From Pleionea litopenaei (lineage in GTDB: Bacteria > Pseudomonadota > Gammaproteobacteria > Enterobacterales > Kangiellaceae), in assembly GCF_031198435.1 (NCBI RefSeq), contig NZ_CP133548.1, positions 3,506,001-3,570,000 on the forward strand: a stretch of 64,000 nucleotides of DNA, given 5' to 3'. The position numbers and the translations under genes were made by a program. The notes below the pieces were generated by a model. The model searched no databases and was not told the DNA's origin. It was given only the letters and a program-made list of their open reading frames with translations. This document shows positions 1 through 8,161 of this stretch, one piece after another (position 1 is the first letter of the stretch; the number at the start of each line of letters is the position of its first letter).

Positions 1-154
1 CTAATAACGGACGTGTACGTTTCCCCGGATTCAAGACGCTGTAGTGCATGGCCGAATGCAGTCGAGTCGGAGGAATATCGTCTCGTGGTATGGCTCGACT
101 TAAGCGCTGCTCGACACGCTCTCGATGTTCAGCGCAGAACTCTAAAAATGTCAT
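1..154 (-). CDS. ispA: Polyprenyl (farnesyl) diphosphate synthase IspA, N-terminal part
   Basis: Only the first 51 codons lie in the window; the gene runs off the left edge. IspA condenses isopentenyl diphosphate with dimethylallyl and geranyl diphosphate to make farnesyl diphosphate in the cytoplasm. The visible part contains the family's early motif LHSAMHYSVLNPGKRTRPLL, where the GKRxRP stretch binds the pyrophosphate of the substrate. The ATG at 154 lies 19 nt after the xseB stop, the usual xseB-ispA order, and the two are probably co-transcribed. A TTG six codons upstream in the same frame is a less likely start. The name rests on the motif and the neighbour. Confidence 0.88.
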   Translation of the reverse strand, partial: MTFLEFCAEHRERVEQRLSRAIPRDDIPPTRLHSAMHYSVLNPGKRTRPLL

Positions 155-173
155 AGACGTGGCGACTCTCAAT

Positions 174-425
174 TTATTCTGCCGAGTAGTCAGCGCCATC
201 TTCTGCAACACTGAAGTCTTGCAGCTGCTGATCTTGAGAAAGAACTTGAATGCGCTGTCGGGCATTTTCGAGCAACGACTGACAGTTTTTCGTTAGACTG
301 ACGCCTTTTTCAAACTGCTTAAGCGCTTCTTCGAGAGGCAGATCGCCTTGCTCCATTTTTTCAACAATGGACTCAAGCTCAGCAAGCTGAGATTCAAAAC
401 TTGTTTTTGAAGGTTGTTTGCTCAT
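174..425 (-). CDS. xseB: Exodeoxyribonuclease VII small subunit
   Basis: This 83-residue protein is the small subunit of exonuclease VII, which binds XseA to form an enzyme that degrades single-stranded DNA from both ends to acid-soluble oligonucleotides. The family core FESQLAELESIVEKMEQGDLPLEEAL is seen at residues 10-35 (quoted here only to identify the ends: it starts FESQLAEL and ends LPLEEAL), followed by the helix with EKGVSLTKNCQSLL. The length is normal for XseB (about 80). The tail is acidic. It is the first gene of the minus-strand xseB-ispA pair; its promoter must lie in 426-634, shared back to back with pomA. Confidence 0.95.
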   Translation of the reverse strand: MSKQPSKTSFESQLAELESIVEKMEQGDLPLEEALKQFEKGVSLTKNCQSLLENARQRIQVLSQDQQLQDFSVAEDGADYSAE

Positions 426-634
426 AATGCACTCTCACGAATCAATCCTGCATTTTCGCTTAAATTGGCTGCAAATAAAACCACTAGGCGAGGGAAATAT
501 GTTTGGTTAGAATGTGAGCAAATCGCTTTTAAATATTAAAAAAAATCATATTATTCAACTGCCTAATTGAAACTTGAGCAAAACTAGCTAACCTTTTGGT
601 ATAGCGCTAAACGTATTGGTAGGAAAACTGTCCT

Positions 635-1393
635 TTGGATATCGCAACTCTCATTGGTTTATTCGGTGCCGTTGGTATTGTCGCTTTGTCGATGATTTTG
701 GCGGGCGGCTTCGGTCAATTCATTGATGTACCCTCAATTTTGGTGGTCGTCATTGGATCGCACTTGGTGGTGCTTGGACAATATCCACTCAATGATTTTA
801 TTGGCGCCGCAAAAGCGGGCATGAAAACCATTATGTTTAAGTCGCCAGACTATCAGGCGATTATTGCTAAAATTGTAGAGCTGGCCGACTTGTCGCGCAA
901 AGGCGGTTTATTATCACTTGAGGGGGCAGAAATTGAAGACCCGTTTCTCAAGAAGGGGGTGGGCTTATTAGTTGATGGCCACGACGGAGAAGTGGTCAAG
1001 TCGATACTCGAGAAAGACGTCTCAATGGCATCACAGCGGCACGAGGTTGGGGCTAAGGTATTTAAGAGCTTAGCGGGCGTTGCCCCAGCAATGGGTATGA
1101 TTGGAACCTTAATTGGATTGGTTGCCATGCTCGGTAATATGGATGATCCCAAGTCGATTGGGCCAGCCATGGCGGTTGCCTTGTTGACGACTTTATACGG
1201 GGCCATGATGGCGAACATGATGGCGACACCGATTGCTGATAAATTGGGGTTGCGAGATACCGAAGAAAAACTGGCTCGAAAATTGATGATTGACGGCCTA
1301 TTAGGCATTCAAGCCGGACAAAATCCTCGCGTAATCGAGCAAGTTCTGATGGGCTACCTCGCCGAAGGCAAGCGACCGAGTGCCGAGGAATAA
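635..1393 (+). CDS. pomA: Flagellar motor stator protein PomA (sodium type)
   Basis: PomA is the four-helix membrane subunit of the flagellar stator; together with PomB it forms the ion channel that drives the rotor. The protein has 252 residues. It shows a first membrane helix after MDIATLIGLFGAV, a second around residues 28-50, the long cytoplasmic loop with charged residues that touch FliG, and the paired C-terminal helices containing APAMGMIGTLIGLVAML and AVALLTTLYGAMMAN. The start is TTG at 635, nine bases after the AGGAAA ribosome site at 621-626; the sequence from this TTG aligns with the PomA N-terminus and no ATG fits. It lies 3 bp upstream of pomB in the same operon. Confidence 0.93.
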   Translation: MDIATLIGLFGAVGIVALSMILAGGFGQFIDVPSILVVVIGSHLVVLGQYPLNDFIGAAKAGMKTIMFKSPDYQAIIAKIVELADLSRKGGLLSLEGAEIEDPFLKKGVGLLVDGHDGEVVKSILEKDVSMASQRHEVGAKVFKSLAGVAPAMGMIGTLIGLVAMLGNMDDPKSIGPAMAVALLTTLYGAMMANMMATPIADKLGLRDTEEKLARKLMIDGLLGIQAGQNPRVIEQVLMGYLAEGKRPSAEE

Positions 1394-1396
1394 CCT

Positions 1397-2314
1397 GTGA
1401 GTGATGAAGAAGAATGTAAATGCCCCCCGGAAGGGTTACCTGATTATATGGGGACATTTGCCGACTTAATGGCACTGTTGATGTGCTTTTTCGTTTTGTT
1501 ATTGGCCTTCTCCGAAATGGACGTCCTTAAGTTCAAGCAAATTGCTGGTTCTATGAAGTATGCCTTCGGCGTGCAAAATAAAGTCGAGGTGAAAGACATC
1601 CCCAAAGGTACCAGTGTCATTGCTCAAGAATTTTCACCGGGCAAGCCGACGCCCACGATGATCGAAGCCATCATGCAACACACAGTGGAGATCACTAAAG
1701 AGTCTTTGGAATTCGATGAACCCGTTGAGAAGGATCCTGAACAAGGTGAAGGAGACTTCAAAGACAAAGGTCAAGGCGATTCAAGCAATCAAGGTCAAGG
1801 GGAGAAACAAGCTGAAGTGTCGGCTGCCGCCGAGCAGTTAGCCAGAGACATTGCCGCGATGATGTCGGAACAACTCGACTCTGGGCAAATTGAGCTCTTA
1901 GCCAAAGATAACCTGGTCGTCATTCGAATTCGAGAGAGCGGTTCTTTTGCTTCGGGCTCTGACTTGATAGAACCGGGTTTTATCGGTGTGCTTTCAAAAA
2001 TTGGTACTATCTTAAAACAAACCGAAGGTGAGATTCGGGTCGCTGGACATACCGATAATTTACCGATAGAAACCGAACGTTTTCGCTCTAACTGGGAGCT
2101 CTCGGGCGGTCGAGCTGGGAGTGTGGTAAGAGAATTACTGAAAGATCCTGAACTCGTTCGAGATCGCTTTGTGATAACCGGTTACGCTGATACGCGACCA
2201 TTAGATACGAATGATACCGCTGCTGGACGAGCACGCAATCGACGGGTGGAGATAATTATTGTGCAAGGCGATGGGGCGCCTAGTTCCATTCTCGGAGTGT
2301 CGGGCGATGAGTGA
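1397..2314 (+). CDS. pomB: Flagellar motor stator protein PomB
   Basis: PomB is the peptidoglycan-anchoring stator subunit. It has 305 residues with a GTG start at 1397. The plug/transmembrane region YMGTFADLMALLMCFFVLL carries the ion-binding aspartate D23. A charged, glycine- and glutamine-rich linker spans about residues 110-150. The C-terminal OmpA-type peptidoglycan-binding domain (about 170-290) contains AGHTDNLPIETERFRSNWEL and ends with the RNRRVEI motif. The order pomA-pomB and the residues around D23 favour the sodium-driven type over MotB, but the coupling ion is inferred. A 16-bp tandem repeat begins soon after the stop codon. Confidence 0.93.
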   Translation: MSDEEECKCPPEGLPDYMGTFADLMALLMCFFVLLLAFSEMDVLKFKQIAGSMKYAFGVQNKVEVKDIPKGTSVIAQEFSPGKPTPTMIEAIMQHTVEITKESLEFDEPVEKDPEQGEGDFKDKGQGDSSNQGQGEKQAEVSAAAEQLARDIAAMMSEQLDSGQIELLAKDNLVVIRIRESGSFASGSDLIEPGFIGVLSKIGTILKQTEGEIRVAGHTDNLPIETERFRSNWELSGGRAGSVVRELLKDPELVRDRFVITGYADTRPLDTNDTAAGRARNRRVEIIIVQGDGAPSSILGVSGDE

Positions 2315-2350
2315 GTCTTTATTAACTCAAGTAGAATTTAGCTCGACGAC

Positions 2351-2414
2351 GGTTTAACCTAAAGATGGCTTAACCTAAAGATGATTTAACCCAAAAATTA
2401 TTTAACCCAAGCCG
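2351..2414. repeat. Four 16-bp tandem repeat units after pomB
   Basis: Four consecutive 16-bp units share the core TTTAACC or CTTAACC followed by an A-rich half. Units 1 and 2 (2351-2366, 2367-2382) differ at one base; units 3 and 4 drift further. The array lies between the pomB stop and the end of the convergent small gene. A similar 16-bp-period array follows the secreted nuclease gene at 41547-41640. Confidence 0.85.
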
Positions 2415-2428
2415 TTGTGAGCGATGGG

Positions 2429-2686
2429 TTAGTCTCTTGGATAACCTTGGGTGTCAATCCACGCTTTGACGGCAACCAGATCAAACTCCCAATCTTTACT
2501 CAAATGGCCTTGAGCAATCACCGGAAGCCCTTCTTTTAACCAACGGTCGAGCTGCGCTCGGTTTATCCCAAGAATCAAAGTAAGTTGGTACTTGCCAACA
2601 ACTTTATCTTGCCAGTTAGAGTCTTTCGGCTCGTGATGGCGATGATTACGGCGTTTGGCTTGTCGCAGATAATTTGAAGACTTCAT
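2429..2686 (-). CDS. Small helix-turn-helix-like protein of unknown function
   Basis: This is an 85-residue basic protein. Its N-terminal part is rich in Arg and His (RQAKRRNHRHHEPKD). The C-terminal part (about residues 33-80) reads KYQLTLILGINRAQLDRWLKEGLPV then WEFDLVAVKAWID, which resembles the winged-helix fold of MerR or phage Nu1-type DNA-packaging proteins (a helix-turn-helix, then a short wing around a Trp). I take the ATG at 2686, which has GGTGG upstream, rather than the TTG at 2728. It is convergent with pomB. A DNA-binding role is only an inference from this pattern. Confidence 0.6.
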   Translation of the reverse strand: MKSSNYLRQAKRRNHRHHEPKDSNWQDKVVGKYQLTLILGINRAQLDRWLKEGLPVIAQGHLSKDWEFDLVAVKAWIDTQGYPRD

Positions 2687-2878
2687 GGTGCCACCAAAGT
2701 GATGGATGTACTTTAATGAATAGAACAAAAAACAGTCAATTTCCAGCGCTGAAACTTAACCACTTGAAACCAGTAAAAAAATAGTTGTTTCACTCAGTAA
2801 CAAAAGAATCCCAAGGATTTGATTTTCGACATAGGCAAGGCTTTGTTTAGTCGCTAGAATACTGAGAATATCGAACGA

Positions 2879-3724
2879 ATGGGTAATTTGGTGGATAACA
2901 ACGAAACTGTCATCAGTGTTAATCAATTAAGCACCCACTATGGTGAGCGATTGATCTTAGATCAACTGGATTTTTCGGTGCGCCGTGGTGAAATCATGGT
3001 GATCATGGGCGCTAGTGGCTCGGGCAAAAGTACATTGCTAAGAACCATGCTTGGCTTAAATCGTCCAACCAATGGTGAAGTTAATATTCTCGGAACCAAT
3101 GTTTCTAAGGCAAAGCAGAACGAGCTGTATCGGTTGCGCAGGCAAATTGGCGTGGCCTTTCAGGGCGGGGCTCTGTTTGGCAACTTGTCGCTGATTGATA
3201 ATGTTCAGCTCCCACTTAAAGAACATACCAACTTAGATGAAAATACCATCAGAATCATGAGTCGAATGAAGCTCGATATGATGAACTTGTCCGGTTTTGA
3301 TTCACTCATGCCGTCTGAACTGTCCGGCGGAATGGTTAAGCGTGCTGCATTAGCTCGCGCCGTGGTAATGGATCCTCATTTGTTATTTTTTGATGAACCC
3401 TCAGCGGGTCTTGATCCTGTGGTCGCGGCAGAACTCGATGAGCACATACTTGAGCTGAAAAAAGCGATGGATATGACCATTGTGGTGGTTACTCATGAAC
3501 TGGACAGTGCTTTACGAATAGCCGATCGATTAACGGTACTGGATCAAGGCAAAATGGTGATTTGCGGTACGGTCGATGAAGTGAAGCAGTCGGATAACCA
3601 GCAAGTCCAGAATCTGTTAAATCGTCGAGCCTCTAGAGCGGCCGTCGATCCGGAAGAATATTTAGAAATGCTCACTCGCGTACAAGCCGCGCGTCCCCAT
3701 CGAGGTCATCGATATGATCGCTAG
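2879..3724 (+). CDS. mlaF: ABC transporter ATP-binding protein MlaF-like
   Basis: This is the ATPase of an MCE/Mla-type phospholipid transporter at the inner membrane, which moves phospholipids between the inner and outer membranes. In the 281-residue protein the Walker A site GASGSGKST is at about 44-52, the signature is ELSGGMVKRAALARA, and the Walker B site is LLFFDEPSAGLDP. The C-terminal tail after residue 245 is longer and more basic than in many ABC ATPases. The start is uncertain: ATG 2879 has a weak ribosome site, and TTG 2888 or GTG 2891 are possible. It overlaps mlaE by 11 bp, so the two are translationally coupled. Confidence 0.88.
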   Translation: MGNLVDNNETVISVNQLSTHYGERLILDQLDFSVRRGEIMVIMGASGSGKSTLLRTMLGLNRPTNGEVNILGTNVSKAKQNELYRLRRQIGVAFQGGALFGNLSLIDNVQLPLKEHTNLDENTIRIMSRMKLDMMNLSGFDSLMPSELSGGMVKRAALARAVVMDPHLLFFDEPSAGLDPVVAAELDEHILELKKAMDMTIVVVTHELDSALRIADRLTVLDQGKMVICGTVDEVKQSDNQQVQNLLNRRASRAAVDPEEYLEMLTRVQAARPHRGHRYDR

Positions 3725-4502
3725 TATTCAGCGCATTGGTGAAAGAACCATTGATAACCTAGAGCATGTCGGGCACTTAACCATTTTTCTTTTGCAAGTG
3801 TTACGACGAATGGTATCTCCTCCGTTTCGTTACTCATCGGTGCTGCAACAATTACATTTCATAGGCGCTAAATCGACGTTCGTTATTGTGCTGGCAAGTT
3901 TAACCGTAGGTTTGGTGCTTGGGCTCCGATTGTACTTTGAATTTGAACAGTTTGGCGTAACGGATCGATTGGGAAGCGTAGTCGCGTTAAGCATGATTAC
4001 TGAAATGGGGCCGGTGTTTACTGCTTTGCTAGTCATTGGTCGCGCGGGTTCTGCGATGTGCGCTGAAGTCGGCATTATGCGTAGCGATGAGCAACTTGAC
4101 GCACTCGAATGCATGGCCATTGATCCTTATAAGTTTTTAATGGTGCCTAAGTTTTGGGCGACCTTAATCTCGGTTCCCATTCTTGTGGCGATTGCTGACA
4201 TGGTGGGAATCTTTGGCGGGTACATTGCTAGTGTAGTGATGTTTGACGTACCAAGCGGTGCTTACATTCAAAGTATGAACGGCTCAATTGGTTGGCATGA
4301 GTTGAACATGGGCTTAATTAAGTCGATTGTATTCGCCTTAATCATTGTATGGGTCTCGACCGGTAAGGGCTTTCTCTTACACCTCAACAAACAAGGGGCA
4401 TTTGGTGCTGAAGGTGTTAGTCGAGTCACAACGCAAGCGGTGGTCATGGCCTCGGTTATGGTGTTGTTTGCTGACTATTTAATTTCTGCGTTTATGGTGT
4501 GA
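3714..4502 (+). CDS. mlaE: ABC transporter permease MlaE-like
   Basis: This 262-residue integral membrane protein is the permease partner of MlaF and belongs to the MlaE family. It has about five hydrophobic segments (around 55-75, 100-125, 150-180, 205-225 and 240-260). Family motifs include the central stretch GPVFTALLVIGRAGSAMCAE, followed by MRSDEQLDALECMAIDP, the coupling helix that contacts the ATPase. The ATG at 3714 lies inside the end of mlaF. Four bases separate its stop from mlaD. Confidence 0.9.
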   Translation: MIASIQRIGERTIDNLEHVGHLTIFLLQVLRRMVSPPFRYSSVLQQLHFIGAKSTFVIVLASLTVGLVLGLRLYFEFEQFGVTDRLGSVVALSMITEMGPVFTALLVIGRAGSAMCAEVGIMRSDEQLDALECMAIDPYKFLMVPKFWATLISVPILVAIADMVGIFGGYIASVVMFDVPSGAYIQSMNGSIGWHELNMGLIKSIVFALIIVWVSTGKGFLLHLNKQGAFGAEGVSRVTTQAVVMASVMVLFADYLISAFMV

Positions 4503-4506
4503 TGGA

Positions 4507-4962
4507 ATGAATAAACTGAAACTCGAATTCTTTGTTGGCCTATTTGTGCTAAGCGGTGTGGTAGCGATCAGTTACATGGCGATACGCATGGGAGACATCG
4601 GTTTGTTTGAACAACAGGGTTACTACGAACTGGTTGGCCGATTTGACTCTGTTTCTGGTTTAAAAGAAGGGGCGGCGGTTGAAATGTCGGGAGTAAAAGT
4701 CGGTCGAGTCAAACGTATTGAGTTTGATCGAGAACGCTTCCAGGCGGTCGTGACCATGGAAGTTCCAGATGGCATTGAATTATCAACTGACTCGGTCGCT
4801 TCTATTCGTACATCGGGAATTATCGGTGATAAATACATCAAAGTATCGATTGGCGGTGAAGAAGAAATATTGCAGCCCGGTGACCAGTTTGAGCAAACCG
4901 AGTCGTCTCTCGATATTGAAGAGCTTATTAGCCGATTTGTTTTCTCTTCTGACGATCAGTAA
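4507..4962 (+). CDS. mlaD: MCE-domain substrate-binding protein MlaD-like
   Basis: MlaD proteins form a hexameric ring in the periplasm, anchored by one N-terminal helix, that passes phospholipid to or from the MlaFE transporter. This 151-residue copy has the anchor at about 8-28 (FFVGLFVLSGVVAISYMAI) and one MCE domain at about 40-120, with FDSVSGLKEGAAVEMSGVKVG and IRTSGIIGDKYIKV. It is the last gene of the cluster: no mlaC, mlaB or STAS gene follows, and the next gene is glnS. The C-terminal tail is short and acidic. Confidence 0.9.
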   Translation: MNKLKLEFFVGLFVLSGVVAISYMAIRMGDIGLFEQQGYYELVGRFDSVSGLKEGAAVEMSGVKVGRVKRIEFDRERFQAVVTMEVPDGIELSTDSVASIRTSGIIGDKYIKVSIGGEEEILQPGDQFEQTESSLDIEELISRFVFSSDDQ

Positions 4963-5041
4963 TCTCGAGTCGCTTCGTGAGCGGTAAAATACCGCTTGAA
5001 GCGATGATTTTCAGAAAATAATCCAGTAAAACGCCTAAAAG

Positions 5042-5070
5042 GTGACTGCCGATAGCCGACTTTCTATAGT
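5042..5070 (+). promoter_or_regulatory. Putative sigma-70 promoter of glnS
   Basis: The hexamer GTGACT (5042-5047) and TATAGT (5065-5070) are separated by 17 bp. They match four of six and five of six consensus positions and lie about 95 bp upstream of the glnS ATG. Confidence 0.5.
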
Positions 5071-5166
5071 AAAATGCGGCTTGTGGCGATAGGTGTGTGC
5101 CTGAATCGGCAACATGCCTATCGGTATACCAATGAATTCTTATTTAAACTATGCAGGTTTGTATCA

Positions 5167-6840
5167 ATGAGTGAAACACCCGAGAAACCGAAAAACTTTA
5201 TCCGGCAAATTATCGATCGTGACTTGGCTGAAGGGAAACACCAGCAAGTAGCGACTCGTTTTCCGCCTGAGCCGAACGGTTATTTACACGTTGGGCATGC
5301 AAAATCTATTTGCTTGAATTTCGGAGTCGCTCAAGACTATCAGGGAACCTGCAATCTGCGATTTGATGATACGAATCCAGCCAAAGAAGAAGCGGCCTAT
5401 GCCCAAGCGATTGAAGAAGATGTGCGCTGGTTAGGATTCAATTGGAACGGTGAGATTCGTCATGCGTCAGATTATTTTGAGCAATTATTTGACTACGCCT
5501 GTGAGTTAATTGAAAAGGGCTTAGCCTATGTCGATGAGCTCACCCCGGAGCAAATTCGAGAGTATCGCGGCACCTTTGAAATTCCTGGTAAAAATAGCCC
5601 GCATCGTGAACGTAGCGCGGCAGAGAACTTGAGTTTGTTTAAACGCATGCGTGCGGGAGAGTTTGCTGACGGTGCTATGTGTTTGCGTGCAAAAATTGAT
5701 ATGCAGTCACCAAATATCAACATGCGTGATCCGGTGATCTATCGTATCAAGCATCAAGATCATCATCGCACCGGTGACGCTTGGTGTATTTATCCAATGT
5801 ACGACTTTACGCATTGCATTTCAGACGCCTTAGAAGGCATTACGCATTCGTTGTGCACATTAGAATTTGAAGACCATCGTCCATTATACGACTGGGTTCT
5901 TGATAATATTTCCATCGAATGTCACCCTCAGCAAATTGAGTTTTCGCGTTTGAATTTGGAACATACTGTAACCAGTAAACGCAAATTAAATCAGCTAGTG
6001 ACCGATGGTCATGTTGATGGTTGGGATGATCCTCGGATGCCGACTATTTCGGGAATGCGACGACGTGGCTTTACCGCTGCCGCCATTCGCGATATGTGCG
6101 ATCGAGTCGGTGTGACGAAAAAAGTCAACACGACAGAAATGGGCGTGCTAGAAAACTGTGTTAGAGAAGACTTAGATCGTCATGCTCAGCGCGCCATGGC
6201 TGTGCTTGATCCCATTAAGGTGATCATTACGAATTACCCTGAAGATCAGGTAGAAGAGTTAAGCGCTCCTAATCACCCTCAACACGATATGGGCACTCGT
6301 ACCTTGTTTATGACTCGCGAGGTGTACATCGATCGTGCTGATTTCCGTGAAGAGGCCAATAAAAAATACAAGCGCTTGGTACTTGGAAAAGAAGTTCGAC
6401 TTAGAAACAGCTATGTTATTCAAGCCAATGAAGTCGTTAAAGACGATGCAGGCAATATCACTGAAATTCATTGCACCTATGATCCTGAAACCTTAGGTAA
6501 AAACCCTGAAGGTCGTAAGCCAAAAGGTGTTATTCATTGGGTCTCTGTTTCGCACTCGCTTCCCGCTGAAATTCGTTTGTATGATCGGTTATTTAATATT
6601 CCAAACCCGGGCTCTGAAGCCGACTTTGTGCATGCGATCAACCAAGAGTCTTTGACCGTTTTGACCAATGCTCGAGTTGAAAAAAGTTTGCAGAATGTTG
6701 CACCAGAAACACGTTTCCAGTTTGAGCGAGAAGGGTATTTTTGTTCTGATCGCTACGACTGCAAAGAAGATCGACTGGTTTTTAATCGCACGGTCACGCT
6801 TCGAGACAGCTGGGCTAAAATCGAGCAAAAAGGCGAATAA
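5167..6840 (+). CDS. glnS: Glutaminyl-tRNA synthetase
   Basis: GlnRS charges tRNA-Gln with glutamine in the cytoplasm. The protein has 557 residues, close to the E. coli enzyme. The class I signatures are present: [16 protein letters not shown] holds the HIGH-type motif (HVGH), and the KMSKS-type motif appears as VTSKRKL, followed by the GlnRS-specific WDDPRMPT. The C-terminal anticodon-binding beta-barrels are complete. An open frame extends upstream to 5074, but the ATG at 5167 gives the family N-terminus ([14 protein letters not shown]), so I chose it. It is transcribed alone and is convergent with mipA. Confidence 0.97.
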   Translation: MSETPEKPKNFIRQIIDRDLAEGKHQQVATRFPPEPNGYLHVGHAKSICLNFGVAQDYQGTCNLRFDDTNPAKEEAAYAQAIEEDVRWLGFNWNGEIRHASDYFEQLFDYACELIEKGLAYVDELTPEQIREYRGTFEIPGKNSPHRERSAAENLSLFKRMRAGEFADGAMCLRAKIDMQSPNINMRDPVIYRIKHQDHHRTGDAWCIYPMYDFTHCISDALEGITHSLCTLEFEDHRPLYDWVLDNISIECHPQQIEFSRLNLEHTVTSKRKLNQLVTDGHVDGWDDPRMPTISGMRRRGFTAAAIRDMCDRVGVTKKVNTTEMGVLENCVREDLDRHAQRAMAVLDPIKVIITNYPEDQVEELSAPNHPQHDMGTRTLFMTREVYIDRADFREEANKKYKRLVLGKEVRLRNSYVIQANEVVKDDAGNITEIHCTYDPETLGKNPEGRKPKGVIHWVSVSHSLPAEIRLYDRLFNIPNPGSEADFVHAINQESLTVLTNARVEKSLQNVAPETRFQFEREGYFCSDRYDCKEDRLVFNRTVTLRDSWAKIEQKGE

Positions 6841-6866
6841 CCTTATTAGAGAGAAAGGGTAAATAC

Positions 6867-6894
6867 CTCGGTGACGAAACGGTTAGTCACCGAG
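6867..6894. terminator. Hairpin between glnS and mipA
   Basis: A perfect 9-bp stem (CTCGGTGAC at 6867-6875 with GTCACCGAG at 6886-6894) and a 10-nt loop sit between the two convergent genes, overlapping the last codons of mipA. No clear T run follows on either side, so it may be a weak bidirectional terminator. Confidence 0.4.
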
Positions 6895-7707
6895 TTGCTC
6901 TCGACTTAAAATGTAGGCGAAGGCCAGTCCAACATAAATGTTATCTTGTGCGGTCACCAACGGCGAGTCTTCAAATACGGCGTTGTTAACCGATCGATAC
7001 CGAGCAAACGCTCCGAACCAAAAGTTACCTTCTCGTCGAGTCATACCAAAGGTTGCTTGATAACCTGCTCTGCCAGCCGTAGCTTGATAAGCGGTGCGTT
7101 GTGCATTGGCAAATTCAGGCGCAACAGTGTAGTAATAAGCGTTAAAGTCTTCACTGCCATAATACATATTGGCTGACATCAATGTACGCCATCGAACGTC
7201 TTCATTTTCCCATAATGTTTCCCACTTGATTCCAGGTGCGGCTTCCCAGCCGATGCTGTCGACATAACTAAAATCAGTCACGATTGCGCCATGAATTGGG
7301 AAAACGAAGGTGAGTCGTTGGTCATCATCATTAATCAATTTGTAGTTAATCGAGGGTCCACCTAGGCCAACCCAGTCAAGTTCTGGCATGTTTTCGCGCG
7401 CTTGGTTTTCATCACCGACGGGAAAGCGCACTGCAAAACTTAAATCGACGTCCCAGGTGTCGCTATAAAATAGATGGCGGCGCAGGCCGTCGCGGTTTAA
7501 TGATACTTTACGACTCTCATAGACAATATAGGGAAAGGGAACGGCCAGTGTGCGGTATTCATCACTGCCCGCATAGTGCGGTACTCGAACGGTTGACAGA
7601 CCGGCGCCGATTTCAATGTATTCTTGTTGGTCATCTAATTCAGCAAACAGTGATAGCGAATAGGTCAGGGTTGCAATCAATGCAATGCGAGGTGTGGTCA
7701 GTTTCAT
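6883..7707 (-). CDS. MipA/OmpV family outer membrane protein
   Basis: This 274-residue protein belongs to the MipA/OmpV family of outer membrane beta-barrels, some of which scaffold peptidoglycan enzymes or act as porins. It has a signal peptide ending near residue 22 (ALIATLTYSLSLFA). The mature part is made of alternating strands with family features: GAGLSTVRVPHYAGSDEYRT near the start, VGLGGPSINYKL in the middle, and a C-terminal strand FWFGAFARYRSVN followed by IYVGLAFAYIL. Its start is 3 bp after the greB stop, so in the ancestor it probably formed an operon with greB. The island has now cut it off from the greB promoter. Confidence 0.85.
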   Translation of the reverse strand: MKLTTPRIALIATLTYSLSLFAELDDQQEYIEIGAGLSTVRVPHYAGSDEYRTLAVPFPYIVYESRKVSLNRDGLRRHLFYSDTWDVDLSFAVRFPVGDENQARENMPELDWVGLGGPSINYKLINDDDQRLTFVFPIHGAIVTDFSYVDSIGWEAAPGIKWETLWENEDVRWRTLMSANMYYGSEDFNAYYYTVAPEFANAQRTAYQATAGRAGYQATFGMTRREGNFWFGAFARYRSVNNAVFEDSPLVTAQDNIYVGLAFAYILSREQLGD

Positions 7708-7710
7708 CGA

Positions 7711-8040
7711 TTATTGGTACCAAACTTTATTAATATAATAGGCTTTATCGCCAGCCGGTGTATGTACAATAATTTCATCATCGACTTGTTTTTTTATCAA
7801 CGCGCGAGCGAGTGGTGAGTCAATACTAATGTATTGAGGATCGAAGTCAAACTCGTCGGATCCCACTAAACGAAATGTTTTCGTAGTTTCAGCTTCATCT
7901 TCTACTTCAACCCAAGCAGAAAAAAATACGCGAGAAGGATCGCTAGGTCGATGCTCAACGACTTGAAACTCACTGGTCCGTTTTTGTAAATAACGAATGC
8001 GGCGATCCATTTCTCGCAACTGTTTTTTTCGATATATGTA
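7711..8040 (-). pseudogene. greB: greB, 3' fragment (codons 49-157) cut off by the island
   Basis: GreB rescues backtracked RNA polymerase by stimulating transcript cleavage. This fragment encodes the second half of the N-terminal coiled coil (YIYRKKQLREMDRRIRYL) and the whole C-terminal FKBP-like domain, with YISIDSPLARALIKKQVDDE. The coding frame runs without a stop from the island junction at 8040 to 7711. Joined to the 5' fragment at 41275-41418 it gives one uninterrupted frame of 157 codons, the normal GreB length. A TTG at 8019 could start a truncated product, but it would lack the acidic tip of the coiled coil needed for cleavage. A complete second greB lies at 12860. Confidence 0.95.
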
Positions 8041-8041
8041 T

Positions 8042-8051
8042 AATAACCCCT
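8042..8051 (+). repeat. Left terminal inverted repeat of the island
   Basis: AATAACCCCT begins one base inside the left greB junction. Its exact reverse complement is at 41258-41267. A looser ATACTA match follows farther inside at both ends. Confidence 0.85.
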
Positions 8052-8161
8052 GTGAAAAATATACTATTGAGCTAGCGATTTTATATTTACCTCGAAGTTC
8101 TTTTCATATACCGTTAAGTAACGGATACATACTATGTACTAATTATTATGCAAGCTGGTCA

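Noticed and set aside
853-1475. Minus-strand frames across pomA
   Set aside because: They are shadows of the strongly conserved pomA and pomB coding frames.
7711-8019. A short stand-alone GreB-like gene starting with TTG
   Set aside because: The frame continues to the island junction and fuses exactly with the 5' fragment at 41275, so it is the broken end of greB.
7997-8161. N-terminal extension of the first recombinase back to 7997
   Set aside because: It would begin inside the greB fragment and cross the island end; the ATG at 8162 lies wholly within the element.
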